Below, piece by piece: positions 1 through 8,466 of a DNA stretch of 36,042 bases. Under the pieces are notes generated by a model, which worked only from the letters and a program-made list of their open reading frames with translations, did not search any database and was not told the origin of the DNA. Position 1 is the first letter of the stretch; the number at the start of each line of letters is the position of its first letter. Made by a program: the position numbers and the translations under genes. This DNA comes from Candidatus Nitrosopumilus sp. (GTDB taxonomy: Archaea; Thermoproteota; Nitrososphaeria; Nitrososphaerales; Nitrosopumilaceae): positions 1 to 36,042 of the forward strand of contig JAPFBP010000010.1 in the NCBI GenBank assembly GCA_029250275.1, in the 5' to 3' direction.

Positions 1-1
1 A

Positions 2-559
2 ACATCTGAACCAAAAATTACTCAAATTAGTCCTGAACCAGAACCTGCCATAGTATCACAACCAATTTGCGATAAGGGAACAATAGAAAAAGATGGAAAG
101 TCTGTAGTTAAAATAAAATCAATTCCAAAAAAGTCTTCATGCAGATCTTAGAGTAGGAGAAGGCACAACTATCATAATTGATAGTGATCTGAAAGGTAAT
201 GAGATAAAGACAATTTTATCTAATTTGAAATCATATGTATCAGGCAACGGATATTTGACAATTAGCTCAGATGATGAATTGCAAAATCATTTTAACGAGC
301 AAGATATAGATTTTGAATCAAGTTGAGAGTTTACAATCACATACTTGAACCAAGTAAGAGTGGTAAATCAGTCATTTTTAAGATAAATGTAGAAGATGTG
401 TATGGAAAGCAAACCATAAACTATTCCTCGGTGTCAGGGTGGCGATGTCGACTAGCGCTACGATATTTGGTATTTAATTCAGAAGAATGGACTAATGATG
501 TGACAAGAAAGTTAGTCAAAACCTTCAGGCGGTCTTTGAACAAAGACATTACAAATTAG
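2..559 (+). pseudogene. broken gene, left part outside the window
   Basis: Three open segments follow one another in different frames. The first (2-151) is a Pro/Glu-rich linker followed by a PICDKGTIEKDGK stretch resembling the C-x-x-GT-x-x-K-DG repeats of exported thaumarchaeal proteins. The second (about 117-326) has no start codon of its own and reads VGEGTTIIIDSD onward. The third starts with a TTG at 323 that overlaps the previous stop and runs to 559. The simplest reading is one gene with at least two frameshifts, near 130-150 and near 315. The last 48 bases overlap the convergent gene 512-805. I do not recognise the protein. The third segment could instead be a small separate gene. 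Confidence 0.45.
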
Positions 560-805
560 TGCATCTGTATTTTCATCTCTATATTGCACATTGCATGAAA
601 CAAATTTTCCTTTTAGTGCACGTTCTAAATCCTCTTTTGTTTTTTCTTCATATTGTGGTTGTTCAGGATCATCGATTTTACTCATAATGATTTTTTCTAC
701 TTTTCCATATTGATCCTGATTGTCTTTTCTAGTGTGACTAACTAGTAATTCAAAAGCATTGTTTGTAAGAATCGAAAGAACTGCTCCACCTATACCATCT
801 CCCAT
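512..805 (-). CDS. conserved hypothetical protein, 97 aa
   Basis: Soluble protein of unknown function. It begins MGDGIGGAVLSILTNNAFELL, has a charged middle rich in Lys/Asp/Glu and ends RPPEGFD. No known motif is visible. It lies 25 nt downstream of the MqnA/MqnD-family gene on the same strand, so the two may be cotranscribed. Its 3' end overlaps the broken gene at the left edge by 48 nt. The ATG at 805 is the only sensible start. Confidence 0.7.
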   Translation of the reverse strand: MGDGIGGAVLSILTNNAFELLVSHTRKDNQDQYGKVEKIIMSKIDDPEQPQYEEKTKEDLERALKGKFVSCNVQYRDENTDALICNVFVQRPPEGFD

Positions 806-830
806 AATTAGGATTTTTTTTGTTCCTTAA

Positions 831-1658
831 TTACTTGTTGGCAATACTGATTTCAAAGTCTGGAACAAGTCCTTTCTCTTGAGCCATTTCAAATAATCTT
901 CTGATGGATTCTTCACCTGGTTCTCCCATGTTTACTGTAACTTTATTTACATACATTTTTACAAATTTCTCAATTAAACTGCGCTCTTTTCCTCTAGCAT
1001 ATTGCATTGCATATTCAATTGCATCATCAAAGTGTTCAATTCCAAACTCAATTGATTCTTGTAGATATTTGTCAAATTTTACGATTGTTTCCATGCCTAG
1101 GTTTGTTTTCATTACATTGATTCCAAGTGGAACTGGCAAACCATTAGTAGTCTTATCCCACCATTCTCCAACATCTAAAATTTTTACATTTCCTTCTTGT
1201 TCGTAAGATAATTGAGTCTCGTGAATTACTAGTCCTACATCCACTTTACCTGATTTTACAGCTTCTGGAATATCGCTGAAGTTCATTTCTTCATAATCAA
1301 ATTTTCCAATCATTAGTTGTAATAACAAGAAAGCTGAAGTCATTTTTCCAGGAATTGCAATTTTGCATTTTTTTATCTCATCAAGTGTCATCTGTTTTCT
1401 AGCGGTAACTATTGGACCATAATTAATTCCAAAACTTCCACCACTTCTCAATATCGTATATCCTGGAATGTAAGCACATGCATGAACTGAAACTGCAGTT
1501 ACATCAAGTACTGGATCTGTTGCTTTACGATTTAGTTTTTCAATATCTTCAATAACATGATTTACTTTAAAATCAGGTGATGATACTTTACCAGTAAACA
1601 TTCCATAAAACATGAATGCGTCATCTGAATCAGGTGTATGTCCAACAGAAATTTCCAT
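831..1658 (-). CDS. MqnA/MqnD-family protein (menaquinone futalosine pathway type)
   Basis: Periplasmic-binding-like fold protein of the VitK2_biosynth family, whose members act in the futalosine route to menaquinone as MqnA (chorismate dehydratase) or MqnD (1,4-dihydroxy-6-naphthoate synthase). The N-terminal GHTPDSDDAFMFYG is the family signature, followed by AVSVHACAYIPGY, RSGGSFGINYGPIV and GLPVPLGIN. No signal peptide is present, which argues against an ABC-transporter binding protein despite the fold. The start is placed at the ATG at 1658, where the signature begins, rather than the hydrophobic upstream extension to 1697. Menaquinones are known from Thaumarchaeota, so a biosynthetic role fits. 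I cannot separate MqnA from MqnD by eye, though length and signature favour MqnD. Confidence 0.8.
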   Translation of the reverse strand: MEISVGHTPDSDDAFMFYGMFTGKVSSPDFKVNHVIEDIEKLNRKATDPVLDVTAVSVHACAYIPGYTILRSGGSFGINYGPIVTARKQMTLDEIKKCKIAIPGKMTSAFLLLQLMIGKFDYEEMNFSDIPEAVKSGKVDVGLVIHETQLSYEQEGNVKILDVGEWWDKTTNGLPVPLGINVMKTNLGMETIVKFDKYLQESIEFGIEHFDDAIEYAMQYARGKERSLIEKFVKMYVNKVTVNMGEPGEESIRRLFEMAQEKGLVPDFEISIANK

Positions 1659-1790
1659 GCTTATTTTCCAAATTATCGTAATAAATATCACAACCAATTT
1701 GATGGGGTCAAAAGCAAATGAATGATAATTTTTTTGTATGTTGAAAAAGATTATGAGGTTTCAAATCATATATGATCTAGAAGAAGGCTA

Positions 1791-1802
1791 AGATTTAATA
1801 CC
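1791..1802 (+). promoter_or_regulatory. TATA box of the EF-2 gene
   Basis: AGATTTAATACC is centred about 28 nt before the ATG at 1824, the spacing expected for an archaeal TATA box of a leaderless or nearly leaderless transcript. No Shine-Dalgarno sequence is visible before the ATG. Confidence 0.5.
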
Positions 1803-1823
1803 TGAATCCAAAGTTTTTCGAAT

Positions 1824-4016
1824 ATGACAAAATTCAAGTCAACAGTTGAGGTTATGAAAATCATCAAGAATAAGAAAAACATCCGTAATTTTGGTGTTAT
1901 TGCTCACGTTGACCATGGTAAAACAACCATGAGTGACAGCTTATTGGCATATTCTGGAATTATTGCCCCATCTGCTGCTGGAAAAGCACTTGCAATGGAC
2001 TTTGATAAAGAAGAACAAGCAAGAGGAATTACAATTTACCAAGCTAACGTGACTTTATTGTTTAATCAAAAAGGTGAAGAATATGTCATTAACATGATTG
2101 ATACACCAGGACACGTAGATTTCAGTGGAAGGGTTATTCGAAGTCTTAGAGCAATTGATGGTGCAGTTGTAGTGTGTGATGCTGTTGAAGGTATCATGAC
2201 TCAAACTGAAACTGTCACTAGAATGGCACTTGAAGAGAGAGTGAGACCTGTTTTGTTTATCAACAAAGTAGATCGACTCATCAAAGAACTACGATTAACT
2301 CCAGAAAAAATGCAAGAACAGCTAGTGGAAGTCGTTACTAATTTTAACCAATTAATTGACACATATGCGGAACCTGAATACAAAGAAAAATGGAAAGTAT
2401 CTATTCAAGATGCTAGTGTAACATTTGGTTCTGCAAAAGATAGATGGGCAATTAACATTGATATTATGAAAGAGAGAGGAATTACATTCAAAGATGTAAT
2501 CGATGCATATACTAATGAAAAAGTTTCAGACCTTGTAGAGAAAGCCCCACTGGCTGACGCTGTACTTGGGATGGTTGTAAAACATCATCCATCCCCTCCT
2601 GAAGCAGTAAAGTATAGAATTCCACAAATTTGGAAAGGTGATTTGGAATCTGATATTGGAAAAGCATTACTTGCATGTAGTGATGACGGTCCAACAATTA
2701 TGATGGTTGTAAACATGGTTTTAGATCCTGCAGCTGGACCTGTAGCAATTGGAAGATTGTTTTCTGGTACTATCAAAGATGGTCAAACTCTCAATATCAT
2801 AGATCAAAAAAGAGAGGGGCGGGTTCAATCTGTTAATTTCTTTATGGGTAACCAAAGAGAACAGGTTGGAGAACTGGGAGCAGGAAATATTCCTGCATTA
2901 TTGGGGTTAACTGAATGTAGGGCAGGAAATACTTTATCTTCAGTAAAGGGCATTCAAATATTTGAAGGTGTCAAATATGTTTCAGAACCTGTTGTACAAA
3001 TTGCAATTGAACCAAAACATCCTAAAGATTTACCTAAACTTGTAGATATTCTAAGGCAATTAACTATTGAGGATCCAAATCTTATTGTAAAAATTGATGA
3101 AGAAAGTGGTGAGACCATCATTGCTGGAATGGGTGTATTACACTTGGATGTTGCAATACATAGAATCCAAGATACAAAATGTGAGATTATAACTTCTGAA
3201 CCTCTGATTAACTACAGAGAAACTGTAAAGGGTGGATGTGAACCAATCATGGCAAAATCCCCCAACAGACATAATAAAATTTTCATGAAAGTAGAGCAAC
3301 TAGAACCTGCAATTGCACATATGCTAAGAACTGGTGAAATCAGTGATTTGAAAGACAAAAAGGTTGTATCTGATTTACTTAAAGGAGCCGGTTGGGATAC
3401 TGATACAATAAAGAGAGTAATGAAATTTGATTCACGTGGAAATGTTTTGATTAATGGAACAAAAGGTGTTCAGTTTGTTCAAGAATCAACTGACTCTATA
3501 AATTCTGGATTTGAAGATGTAATGAAAGAAGGCCCACTATGTAAAGAACAGATGAGAAATTGCAAGTTTATCTTTACTCACTTTGTTCCTCACGAAGACG
3601 CCGCACATAGAGGTCTATCTCAATTAGGTCCTGCATCAAGAAGAGCATGCATGGGTGCATTACTAACTGCTGGAACTGCAGTTTTAGAGCCAACATTGGC
3701 AATTGAAGTTCGTGTACCTACTGATTTAGTTGGAAACGTTGCAACAATTCTTTCCGGTAAACGTGGTAAAGTACTTGACATGTCCCAAAAAGGCATATCA
3801 AGTATTATCATTGGCGAAATCCCCGCCTCTGAAACATTTACTTTATCAGAAGCAATGAGAGGTCAAACTGCAGGTCGTGCAACATGGAATACTTCTTTTA
3901 AGGAATGGACTGAAGTTCCAAAATCAATGCTTGCAACAGCTGTTGCTGATATTAGAAAGAGAAAAGGTTTAGCCCCAGAACCACCAGGTATTGGCGAATA
4001 TATCGATAAAGAATAA
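1824..4016 (+). CDS. fusA: translation elongation factor 2 (aEF-2)
   Basis: GTPase that drives translocation of tRNA and mRNA on the ribosome. The G domain shows AHVDHGKT (residues 27-34), the switch region around QARGIT, DTPGH (94-98) and NKVD (148-151). Domains II-V follow, and the total of 730 aa is normal for archaeal EF-2. The domain IV loop reads DAAHRGLSQ, and His595 in it is the position that becomes diphthamide and is the target of diphtheria-type toxins. The C-terminus (RKRKGLAPEPPG) is typical of the family. The gene stands alone with its own TATA box. Identification is secure. Confidence 0.98.
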   Translation: MTKFKSTVEVMKIIKNKKNIRNFGVIAHVDHGKTTMSDSLLAYSGIIAPSAAGKALAMDFDKEEQARGITIYQANVTLLFNQKGEEYVINMIDTPGHVDFSGRVIRSLRAIDGAVVVCDAVEGIMTQTETVTRMALEERVRPVLFINKVDRLIKELRLTPEKMQEQLVEVVTNFNQLIDTYAEPEYKEKWKVSIQDASVTFGSAKDRWAINIDIMKERGITFKDVIDAYTNEKVSDLVEKAPLADAVLGMVVKHHPSPPEAVKYRIPQIWKGDLESDIGKALLACSDDGPTIMMVVNMVLDPAAGPVAIGRLFSGTIKDGQTLNIIDQKREGRVQSVNFFMGNQREQVGELGAGNIPALLGLTECRAGNTLSSVKGIQIFEGVKYVSEPVVQIAIEPKHPKDLPKLVDILRQLTIEDPNLIVKIDEESGETIIAGMGVLHLDVAIHRIQDTKCEIITSEPLINYRETVKGGCEPIMAKSPNRHNKIFMKVEQLEPAIAHMLRTGEISDLKDKKVVSDLLKGAGWDTDTIKRVMKFDSRGNVLINGTKGVQFVQESTDSINSGFEDVMKEGPLCKEQMRNCKFIFTHFVPHEDAAHRGLSQLGPASRRACMGALLTAGTAVLEPTLAIEVRVPTDLVGNVATILSGKRGKVLDMSQKGISSIIIGEIPASETFTLSEAMRGQTAGRATWNTSFKEWTEVPKSMLATAVADIRKRKGLAPEPPGIGEYIDKE

Positions 4017-4154
4017 TCTTATTTTAGACAGACTTTTTTACTTTAATTCAAATTTTCTTTTCACAATAATTTTTCATGATCTAAATTTTGAAATATTTGT
4101 TTGAACAACCACCATTGAATGTATTTACGAGCCTAAATCACTCATTGTTTACCG

Positions 4155-4174
4155 CTCATTACCACTCATTACCA
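4155..4174 (+). repeat. tandem 10-bp repeat upstream of the phasin-like gene
   Basis: CTCATTACCA occurs twice head to tail. A degenerate CTCATTGTTT copy begins 14 nt earlier at 4141. The array ends just before the TATA box at 4177. One repeat per helical turn on the same face is what a multimeric activator or repressor site would look like. Confidence 0.5.
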
Positions 4175-4176
4175 AT

Positions 4177-4189
4177 AGTATATATATCC
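4177..4189 (+). promoter_or_regulatory. TATA box of the phasin-like gene
   Basis: AGTATATATATCC is centred 25 nt before the ATG at 4208, implying a leaderless transcript. The tandem repeat lies directly upstream. Confidence 0.55.
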
Positions 4190-4207
4190 GTCATATAATA
4201 TGCTGAT

Positions 4208-4621
4208 ATGAGTACACAATCTCAAACCAGTGACGCATTTGCAATGTACAAGCAAAATGTTCAAAAATATTTTGAAAATATTTCCAAACTAACACCACAA
4301 TATTTTCAATCTGCAACAGAATTGCAAAACGAATGTATGAACACTTGTCAAAAAACAATTAACGCTGCTGTATCAATACAACAAGAATTTACAAAGAAAG
4401 CCGGAATCAACACTGAAATTCAAGATTCTGCAAAAACTGCAATCGTTGATACCAACAAGCAAATTGTTCAAGCAAGTACAGTAAATAATCAAATGGTAAA
4501 AACTACTATTGATACAACTGTTCAAAATTTCAAAACATTTAACGACAACGTTAATGCATTCACTGAATTAAACAAAAACATTATCCAAACTTGGATAACC
4601 CCTTTCACACACACAAAATAG
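4208..4621 (+). CDS. phasin-like protein, probable polyhydroxyalkanoate granule protein
   Basis: Small (137 aa), almost entirely helical and rich in Gln, Asn, Thr and Lys, with no Trp until the last ten residues. The composition and heptad-like spacing (MYKQNVQKYFENISKL, later NNQMVKTTIDTTVQNF) match phasin-type proteins that coat polyhydroxyalkanoate granules. Thaumarchaeota carry PHA synthase genes, but none is in this window. There is no signal peptide or membrane segment. It has its own promoter with a tandem repeat and a T-rich 3' end. The family call rests on composition and helical pattern, so a different helical bundle protein is possible. Confidence 0.55.
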   Translation: MSTQSQTSDAFAMYKQNVQKYFENISKLTPQYFQSATELQNECMNTCQKTINAAVSIQQEFTKKAGINTEIQDSAKTAIVDTNKQIVQASTVNNQMVKTTIDTTVQNFKTFNDNVNAFTELNKNIIQTWITPFTHTK

Positions 4622-4653
4622 TGTGTTTGATTTTTCTTTTTTTATTTTTCTAG
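4622..4653 (+). terminator. T-rich terminator after the phasin-like gene
   Basis: Immediately after the stop codon comes a run of T tracts (TTTTTCTTTTTTTATTTTTC), the usual form of an archaeal intrinsic terminator. No strong stem precedes it. Confidence 0.45.
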
Positions 4654-5044
4654 TTTAGAATAATTCATGCAATTTGATGATTTCTCATCAAACTCCACGG
4701 TGTGTTAGGTGATTTGTATTTCAAAATTTGTATTTAACCCTGATGGATAAATTCTTAGTAAAAATTGGAATTGATGACTTTCATACATGTTAAAATAAAA
4801 TAAATTAGAACCATTGATCATATGAAAATAATCCCGTAATCTTGGCATGTTGGAAGAGATCATTTTTAAACTTCTCCAACATATTTTGAATTATATCGTG
4901 AAATATTATTGAGAGAAACACTTCAAAAAAATTTGTTGAAAGGAAGATAAACTCAAATGGGGAATTATGTAAATTGCTCATAAAAAACCCTGGGGTTAAG
5001 AGATTCTGAGATTTAATTTTAATTTAAAAAACACCTATGATACT
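4654..5044. other. intergenic region, no convincing gene
   Basis: About 390 bases with only very short open frames on both strands. An 8-bp inverted repeat ATGTTGGA/TCCAACAT (4847-4854 and 4875-4882) and a short AACCC-TG-GGGTT hairpin near 4987 are visible. I see no RNA gene or conserved promoter here. Confidence 0.4.
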
Positions 5045-5070
5045 TTATTCAAATCAGTATGTTTGAATAA
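5045..5070. promoter_or_regulatory. inverted repeat, operator candidate
   Basis: TTATTCAAA (5045-5053) and TTTGAATAA (5062-5070) form a perfect 9-bp inverted repeat with an 8-nt spacer. It ends 51 nt before the start of the winged-helix gene at 5122, close to where regulatory proteins bind upstream of an archaeal promoter. Confidence 0.4.
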
Positions 5071-5106
5071 ATTTTCGATACTAATTAATAGTTGTCCTGT
5101 ATTATC

Positions 5107-5118
5107 TAGGTCGACCTA
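5107..5118. promoter_or_regulatory. 12-bp perfect palindrome before a winged-helix gene
   Basis: TAGGTCGACCTA is a perfect palindrome, GC-rich for this genome, ending three bases before the ATG at 5122. A site there would cover the transcription start of a leaderless gene, a classic autorepression position. The assignment is by position and symmetry only. Confidence 0.4.
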
Positions 5119-5121
5119 TAT

Positions 5122-5703
5122 ATGATAAGTCATTATGAGCCTAACTTGAAATTATATGAGCGTGAACGAATAGTCTTTCAGACTATAAAGAATAATCCAA
5201 ATTCACATCACAATGAATTGATAAAACAAATTGTTCCAGAATTTATGGCAAAAACTACTTTTGAGAAAACAAGGGATTCTTTGTTGGATAAAGACATCAT
5301 TTTTGTAAAAAAACAAGGAAATATGAAATTTTATCTTCCAACTGAAAACTATGAGGAGAAACTACAACACAAAATAGAACAAAATACTAACAATTCATAC
5401 CATGATTTAAAATTGAAAATTAAAAAATTAGATCTTGATTATTCTCACAAAGATGTTGATGAAAAGATATCTATTGCAAATTTTCTATTAAGAAATTTAA
5501 TACGTGCAGATAATGGATTTACTCTTTTAGATTCTGTAAAAAATCCAAAAAAGACATTATATCATGATGAGCATTTAACGATTCAACAATTAATCAATAA
5601 CGTTTTTGAGATTATTAGAAAAGACAATGATTTTGAAATTATATTCCCCACAATTGTGAGTAATTTAGAAATTCTCACTTTTCAAGGATCACTGGATAAA
5701 TAG
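5122..5703 (+). CDS. winged-helix DNA-binding protein, 193 aa
   Basis: The N-terminal 75 residues read as a winged helix: ERERIVFQTIKNNPNSHHNELIKQI (helices 1-2), a recognition-helix region TTFEKTRDSLLDKDIIFV, then a beta wing KKQGNMKFYLP. The remaining 120 residues are charged and helical (HDLKLKIKKLDLDYSHKDVDEKI), possibly a dimerisation or effector domain. Two palindromes lie just upstream, so it may regulate itself. No ligand-binding motif is recognisable. Likely a transcription factor; its targets are unknown. Confidence 0.7.
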   Translation: MISHYEPNLKLYERERIVFQTIKNNPNSHHNELIKQIVPEFMAKTTFEKTRDSLLDKDIIFVKKQGNMKFYLPTENYEEKLQHKIEQNTNNSYHDLKLKIKKLDLDYSHKDVDEKISIANFLLRNLIRADNGFTLLDSVKNPKKTLYHDEHLTIQQLINNVFEIIRKDNDFEIIFPTIVSNLEILTFQGSLDK

Positions 5704-5746
5704 TATTTCATCTAGTTATTTATTCAGGTCTTTCTATCCATAATTT

Positions 5747-5983
5747 ATGGGTCTTCTATATACAAAATTTCACATGGATTTTGATAATGATGAATGGATA
5801 CAAATCTCCAATGATCCTTTAATTTTTCAAACTATCAAAGACGATGTCAGCATAGAAGTCGAGGATACTTCGAATAAATCTTACAAACTTCATTTCAAAG
5901 AAGGGGGGAAACTCCACATGTTTAGAGTCACTGGAAAGTTTCGTTTAACTTGGGATAATGAAGATTTATCAAAACCTCTATAA
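5747..5983 (+). CDS. hypothetical protein, 78 aa
   Basis: Small acidic soluble protein with a predicted beta-rich pattern (MDFDNDEWIQISNDPLIF, KLHFKEGGKLHMFRVTGKFRLTWDN). I do not recognise a family. The ATG at 5747 is used; the internal Met at 5774, where the acidic region begins, is an alternative. It follows the winged-helix gene on the same strand after 43 nt and precedes another small gene after 29 nt, so the three may be one transcript. Confidence 0.55.
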   Translation: MGLLYTKFHMDFDNDEWIQISNDPLIFQTIKDDVSIEVEDTSNKSYKLHFKEGGKLHMFRVTGKFRLTWDNEDLSKPL

Positions 5984-6012
5984 AATAATAATGAGAATAT
6001 TTGATTAATCCA

Positions 6013-6243
6013 ATGTCTTTAGAAGATCAAATAAATAAAATTACGAATGATTTTGAAAATACACCTCCTGAAAAAATTCTTGATATTTTAAATCAAATAA
6101 AACCTCATTTCAAAAATGGACTTATTTCTGAATATTTACAAGGCAAAATACAAAAAATTCAAGATTCTATGGACGAACATGATAAGAAAAAACAATGCAA
6201 GGCATTGTTACCCTATTTTGATTGGTATGTGCAAGGATTGTAA
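6013..6243 (+). CDS. hypothetical helical protein, 76 aa
   Basis: Entirely helical, charged, soluble protein (MSLEDQINKITNDFENTPPEKILDILNQ...). The ATG at 6013 is preferred over an in-frame TTG at 6001. No family is recognised. It is the last of three small genes on this strand and ends two bases before the convergent gene's stop. Confidence 0.55.
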   Translation: MSLEDQINKITNDFENTPPEKILDILNQIKPHFKNGLISEYLQGKIQKIQDSMDEHDKKKQCKALLPYFDWYVQGL

Positions 6244-6245
6244 AA

Positions 6246-6671
6246 TTATTCTGAAAAATGATTAATTTTTTCCAATGCTTTCTTGATAGTTTTTAGATCT
6301 TTTCTTCCCTGTTCCATATCTCCAACTAATTTTACAAAATATTCATGTCCTGTATCTTCTGCTTTGTGGATATCTGACTCATAACATGATAGAGCTTTCT
6401 CTAAAAATTGTTTTTCTTCTTCTAAAGCATTCATGTCATGAATATCTTTTAGGCCACTGTGAACTTTTTCAATAACCTCATTAATCTTTGGAACTATTTT
6501 TCTTGCTTGTTGATTCAAGACTGATGCAAACATTGCAGCTGACTCTTTTAATTCTGGACTGTCGTTAAGTGTTTTTAATCTAATTTTATAATGATTTAGC
6601 GATTTCAAAATTATCTCATAACCTCCTTCATCTTTAACATATATCCCTCCCAACCAAATTTTTCCAGTCAT
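6246..6671 (-). CDS. conserved hypothetical protein, 141 aa
   Basis: Soluble. It opens with a short beta region (GKIWLGGIYVKDEGGYEIIL), then long charged helices probably forming a coiled coil (residues about 25-140). No catalytic motif is visible. The start ATG at 6671 is followed by an MTGKIWLGGIYVKDEGG N-terminus that looks authentic. It converges with the small gene at 6013 with two bases between the stops. Confidence 0.6.
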   Translation of the reverse strand: MTGKIWLGGIYVKDEGGYEIILKSLNHYKIRLKTLNDSPELKESAAMFASVLNQQARKIVPKINEVIEKVHSGLKDIHDMNALEEEKQFLEKALSCYESDIHKAEDTGHEYFVKLVGDMEQGRKDLKTIKKALEKINHFSE

Positions 6672-6793
6672 CTATCCTTGAGATTTAGGTGTGTTATTAT
6701 AATTTAGTTCTTAATTTTAGAACTATTGTGAATTTTACTTATTTGTAAGAGTTGTAAATTTGTAATTACAGTAGATGAATAGATATTTCTATG

Positions 6794-7018
6794 TTAAACA
6801 TCCGAGTGGTCTTTAATTGGTGGCTCATTTTTGTTAATCAAATATAATAAAACACCTGCAAGACAAACACCCATTCCACTAATTCCTACAAATGTACCTG
6901 TGTTTTTAATAAATCTCAGCAAGGTATCTGTTTGTCCTAATTCAACTGAATAGAACATTATCAATCCAGATCCAAACATCAGAATTCCTATGATTGTTAT
7001 TCCTACAGACATTTTCAT
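6794..7018 (-). CDS. small membrane protein, 74 aa, two TM segments
   Basis: Two hydrophobic helices, about residues 5-26 (VGITIIGILMFGSGLIMFYS) and 43-62 (TFVGISGMGVCLAGVLLYLI), joined by a polar loop, with a charged C-terminus KNEPPIKDHSDV. Function unknown. It stands apart from neighbours with about 120 nt on one side and 480 nt on the other. Confidence 0.6.
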   Translation of the reverse strand: MKMSVGITIIGILMFGSGLIMFYSVELGQTDTLLRFIKNTGTFVGISGMGVCLAGVLLYLINKNEPPIKDHSDV

Positions 7019-7298
7019 ATTTTAATTATTTTTTCCTGATTAATAAATAACAACAGCAAAAATTTGTGTCGTTATTATGCTAGGAATGTCTATATTTCAA
7101 ATCCTAATTTTTAGTCAAATCTTCAATTAAATCAAATTCTACAATTGTTTCAGAAATTAGGTTGGAAAACAAAAATCATACGATCAACTAAAAAAATCAA
7201 TCCAAAAAAGACTATTAAAAAACCATGAAGTAAAAAATCATTAAATAGTAATTAGTTGATCTTTATTGTAATTTCTTCACTATTGTTTATGGGGATTG
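7019..7298. other. intergenic region, nothing recognised
   Basis: AT-rich stretch with short homopolymer runs and no open frame of useful length, no stable stem and no repeat shared with the rest of the window. Confidence 0.4.
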
Positions 7299-7400
7299 TT
7301 ATTGTTTGAAGTCTATGGCTTGTTTTAGATGATCTATGAATTTTTCAACTGATAATTTCATTTTTAATTCTTTGAAAATCATTTCAATAGATTTTTTCAT
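7299..7400 (-). CDS. possible 33-aa helical peptide
   Basis: An ATG-started frame encodes MKKSIEMIFKELKMKLSVEK and thirteen further residues ending HLKQAIDFKQ, a well-formed amphipathic helix pattern. It lies in a long gap with an A/T-rich ATATAAGA stretch directly upstream. Without conservation data this remains a possibility only. Confidence 0.25.
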   Translation of the reverse strand: MKKSIEMIFKELKMKLSVEKFIDHLKQAIDFKQ

Positions 7401-7501
7401 CTGATCTTATATTTTTTAGCAAATTTATCTCTGTTTTGTAAGATTAGTTTTTTTAAAAAATTTGATAGATTATATTTAGTAAATCTTCTTCTAAAATTAG
7501 A

Positions 7502-7879
7502 ATGACATCCAAAAAAGTTGACATGCTTGATATAATTCAAAAAATACTAAAGTTAGACACAAAGATGAGATTTGCAGCTATTATTGATCCTAAAGGCAAT
7601 ATTCGAGAAGCCATTATGAAAACAGGAAAAACTAATTTAAAAAGTCAAAAAGAAGAAGAGCATTTTTGTAATCAAGTTGCCCAAAGACGTTCTATGAGAA
7701 AAGAATTTGATAGATCCCTTGGAAAAGTGAGATATGTTCATGTTGAAAGAGAAAAAGTTTCTCAGATGGTAATTTACACAAAAAGAAATATTGTATATTT
7801 TACAATGGAGCCTGAAATGCCAATTAGTACAAAAATTAGATTAATTACAAAAGTCAAAAAAATTACTGCTGACCTTTAG
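7502..7879 (+). CDS. DUF6659-like protein, 125 aa
   Basis: Resembles the thaumarchaeal DUF6659 family: an N-terminal helix, then MRFAAIIDPKGNIREAIMKTG, a central helix QVAQRRSMRKEFDRSLGKVRYVHV, REKVSQMVIYT and a closing strand NIVYFTMEPEMP. The alternation of strand-helix-strand recalls profilin/roadblock-like folds, which is inference. A second copy lies at 8947. No function has been assigned to the family as far as I know. Confidence 0.7.
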   Translation: MTSKKVDMLDIIQKILKLDTKMRFAAIIDPKGNIREAIMKTGKTNLKSQKEEEHFCNQVAQRRSMRKEFDRSLGKVRYVHVEREKVSQMVIYTKRNIVYFTMEPEMPISTKIRLITKVKKITADL

Positions 7880-7910
7880 GTTTTTTTAAAGACTATGTAT
7901 TTTAGATTTC

Positions 7911-8264
7911 ATGATGTTTCACAAATATCTTGGTGATTCTAAGATGTTTGAATATGACAAACATTATCGTAATTGTCAACAACAAAATAAGCCGTTTATC
8001 AAAGCAAAAATAAATCCTACCCATGGAAATTATTACGTTCAATTGGATTTGATGACTTGTAATTATGATTTATCTAATAATATGATGGAGCAAATTAACA
8101 AATCAGTGCAAGATGAAGTAAACTATGTTAAATCAAACTTAAAATATATTTTTAAAGATTTTAGTATTGACAAAGAACTTGCATGGTTTGATGGTGTATC
8201 TTCTGAACACGTTGATGCCTTTTGTAATTTTTTATATGATTTAACCCAGAATAATTCTAACTAA
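7911..8264 (+). CDS. hypothetical protein, 117 aa
   Basis: Soluble mixed alpha/beta protein (KMFEYDKHYRNCQQQNKPFI, NYYVQLDLMTCNYDLSNNMM). Three Cys are not arranged as a metal site. No family recognised. Start could be the ATG at 7911 or the adjacent one at 7914. Its last eight bases overlap the convergent gene at 8257. Confidence 0.55.
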   Translation: MMFHKYLGDSKMFEYDKHYRNCQQQNKPFIKAKINPTHGNYYVQLDLMTCNYDLSNNMMEQINKSVQDEVNYVKSNLKYIFKDFSIDKELAWFDGVSSEHVDAFCNFLYDLTQNNSN

Positions 8265-8466
8265 ATCGTATCAGATTTTTCAAAACTTTATCAATTACTT
8301 TAATTTCTTGTTTTCTCTCTTTTATCGTTGATTGATTCCAATCTTTTGCAAATTCTGATTGCTTATCTATTTTTTCTAAAATTTCTATATATTTTACAAG
8401 ATGAATTTTGTATTCATGAAGTAAATCTAGATGTTTGTTGTGGTTGTTCTCAGTTGGTGTGACCAT
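8257..8466 (-). CDS. small helical protein, 69 aa
   Basis: Charged, all-helical protein (KHLDLLHEYKIHLVKYIEIL, TIKERKQEIKVIDKVLKNL), a likely coiled coil. It overlaps the upstream gene 8450-8683 by 17 nt on the same strand, so translation is probably coupled. Function unknown. Confidence 0.5.
   Translation of the reverse strand: MVTPTENNHNKHLDLLHEYKIHLVKYIEILEKIDKQSEFAKDWNQSTIKERKQEIKVIDKVLKNLIRFS

Noticed and set aside
831-1697. ABC-transporter solute-binding protein for the gene at 831
   Set aside because: No signal peptide or lipobox and no permease or ATPase genes nearby; the GHTPDSDDAF signature is of the MqnA/MqnD type.
4847-4912. 21-aa open frame in the gap after the phasin-like gene
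   Set aside because: No promoter, no operon context and composition expected by chance; it coincides with a short inverted repeat.
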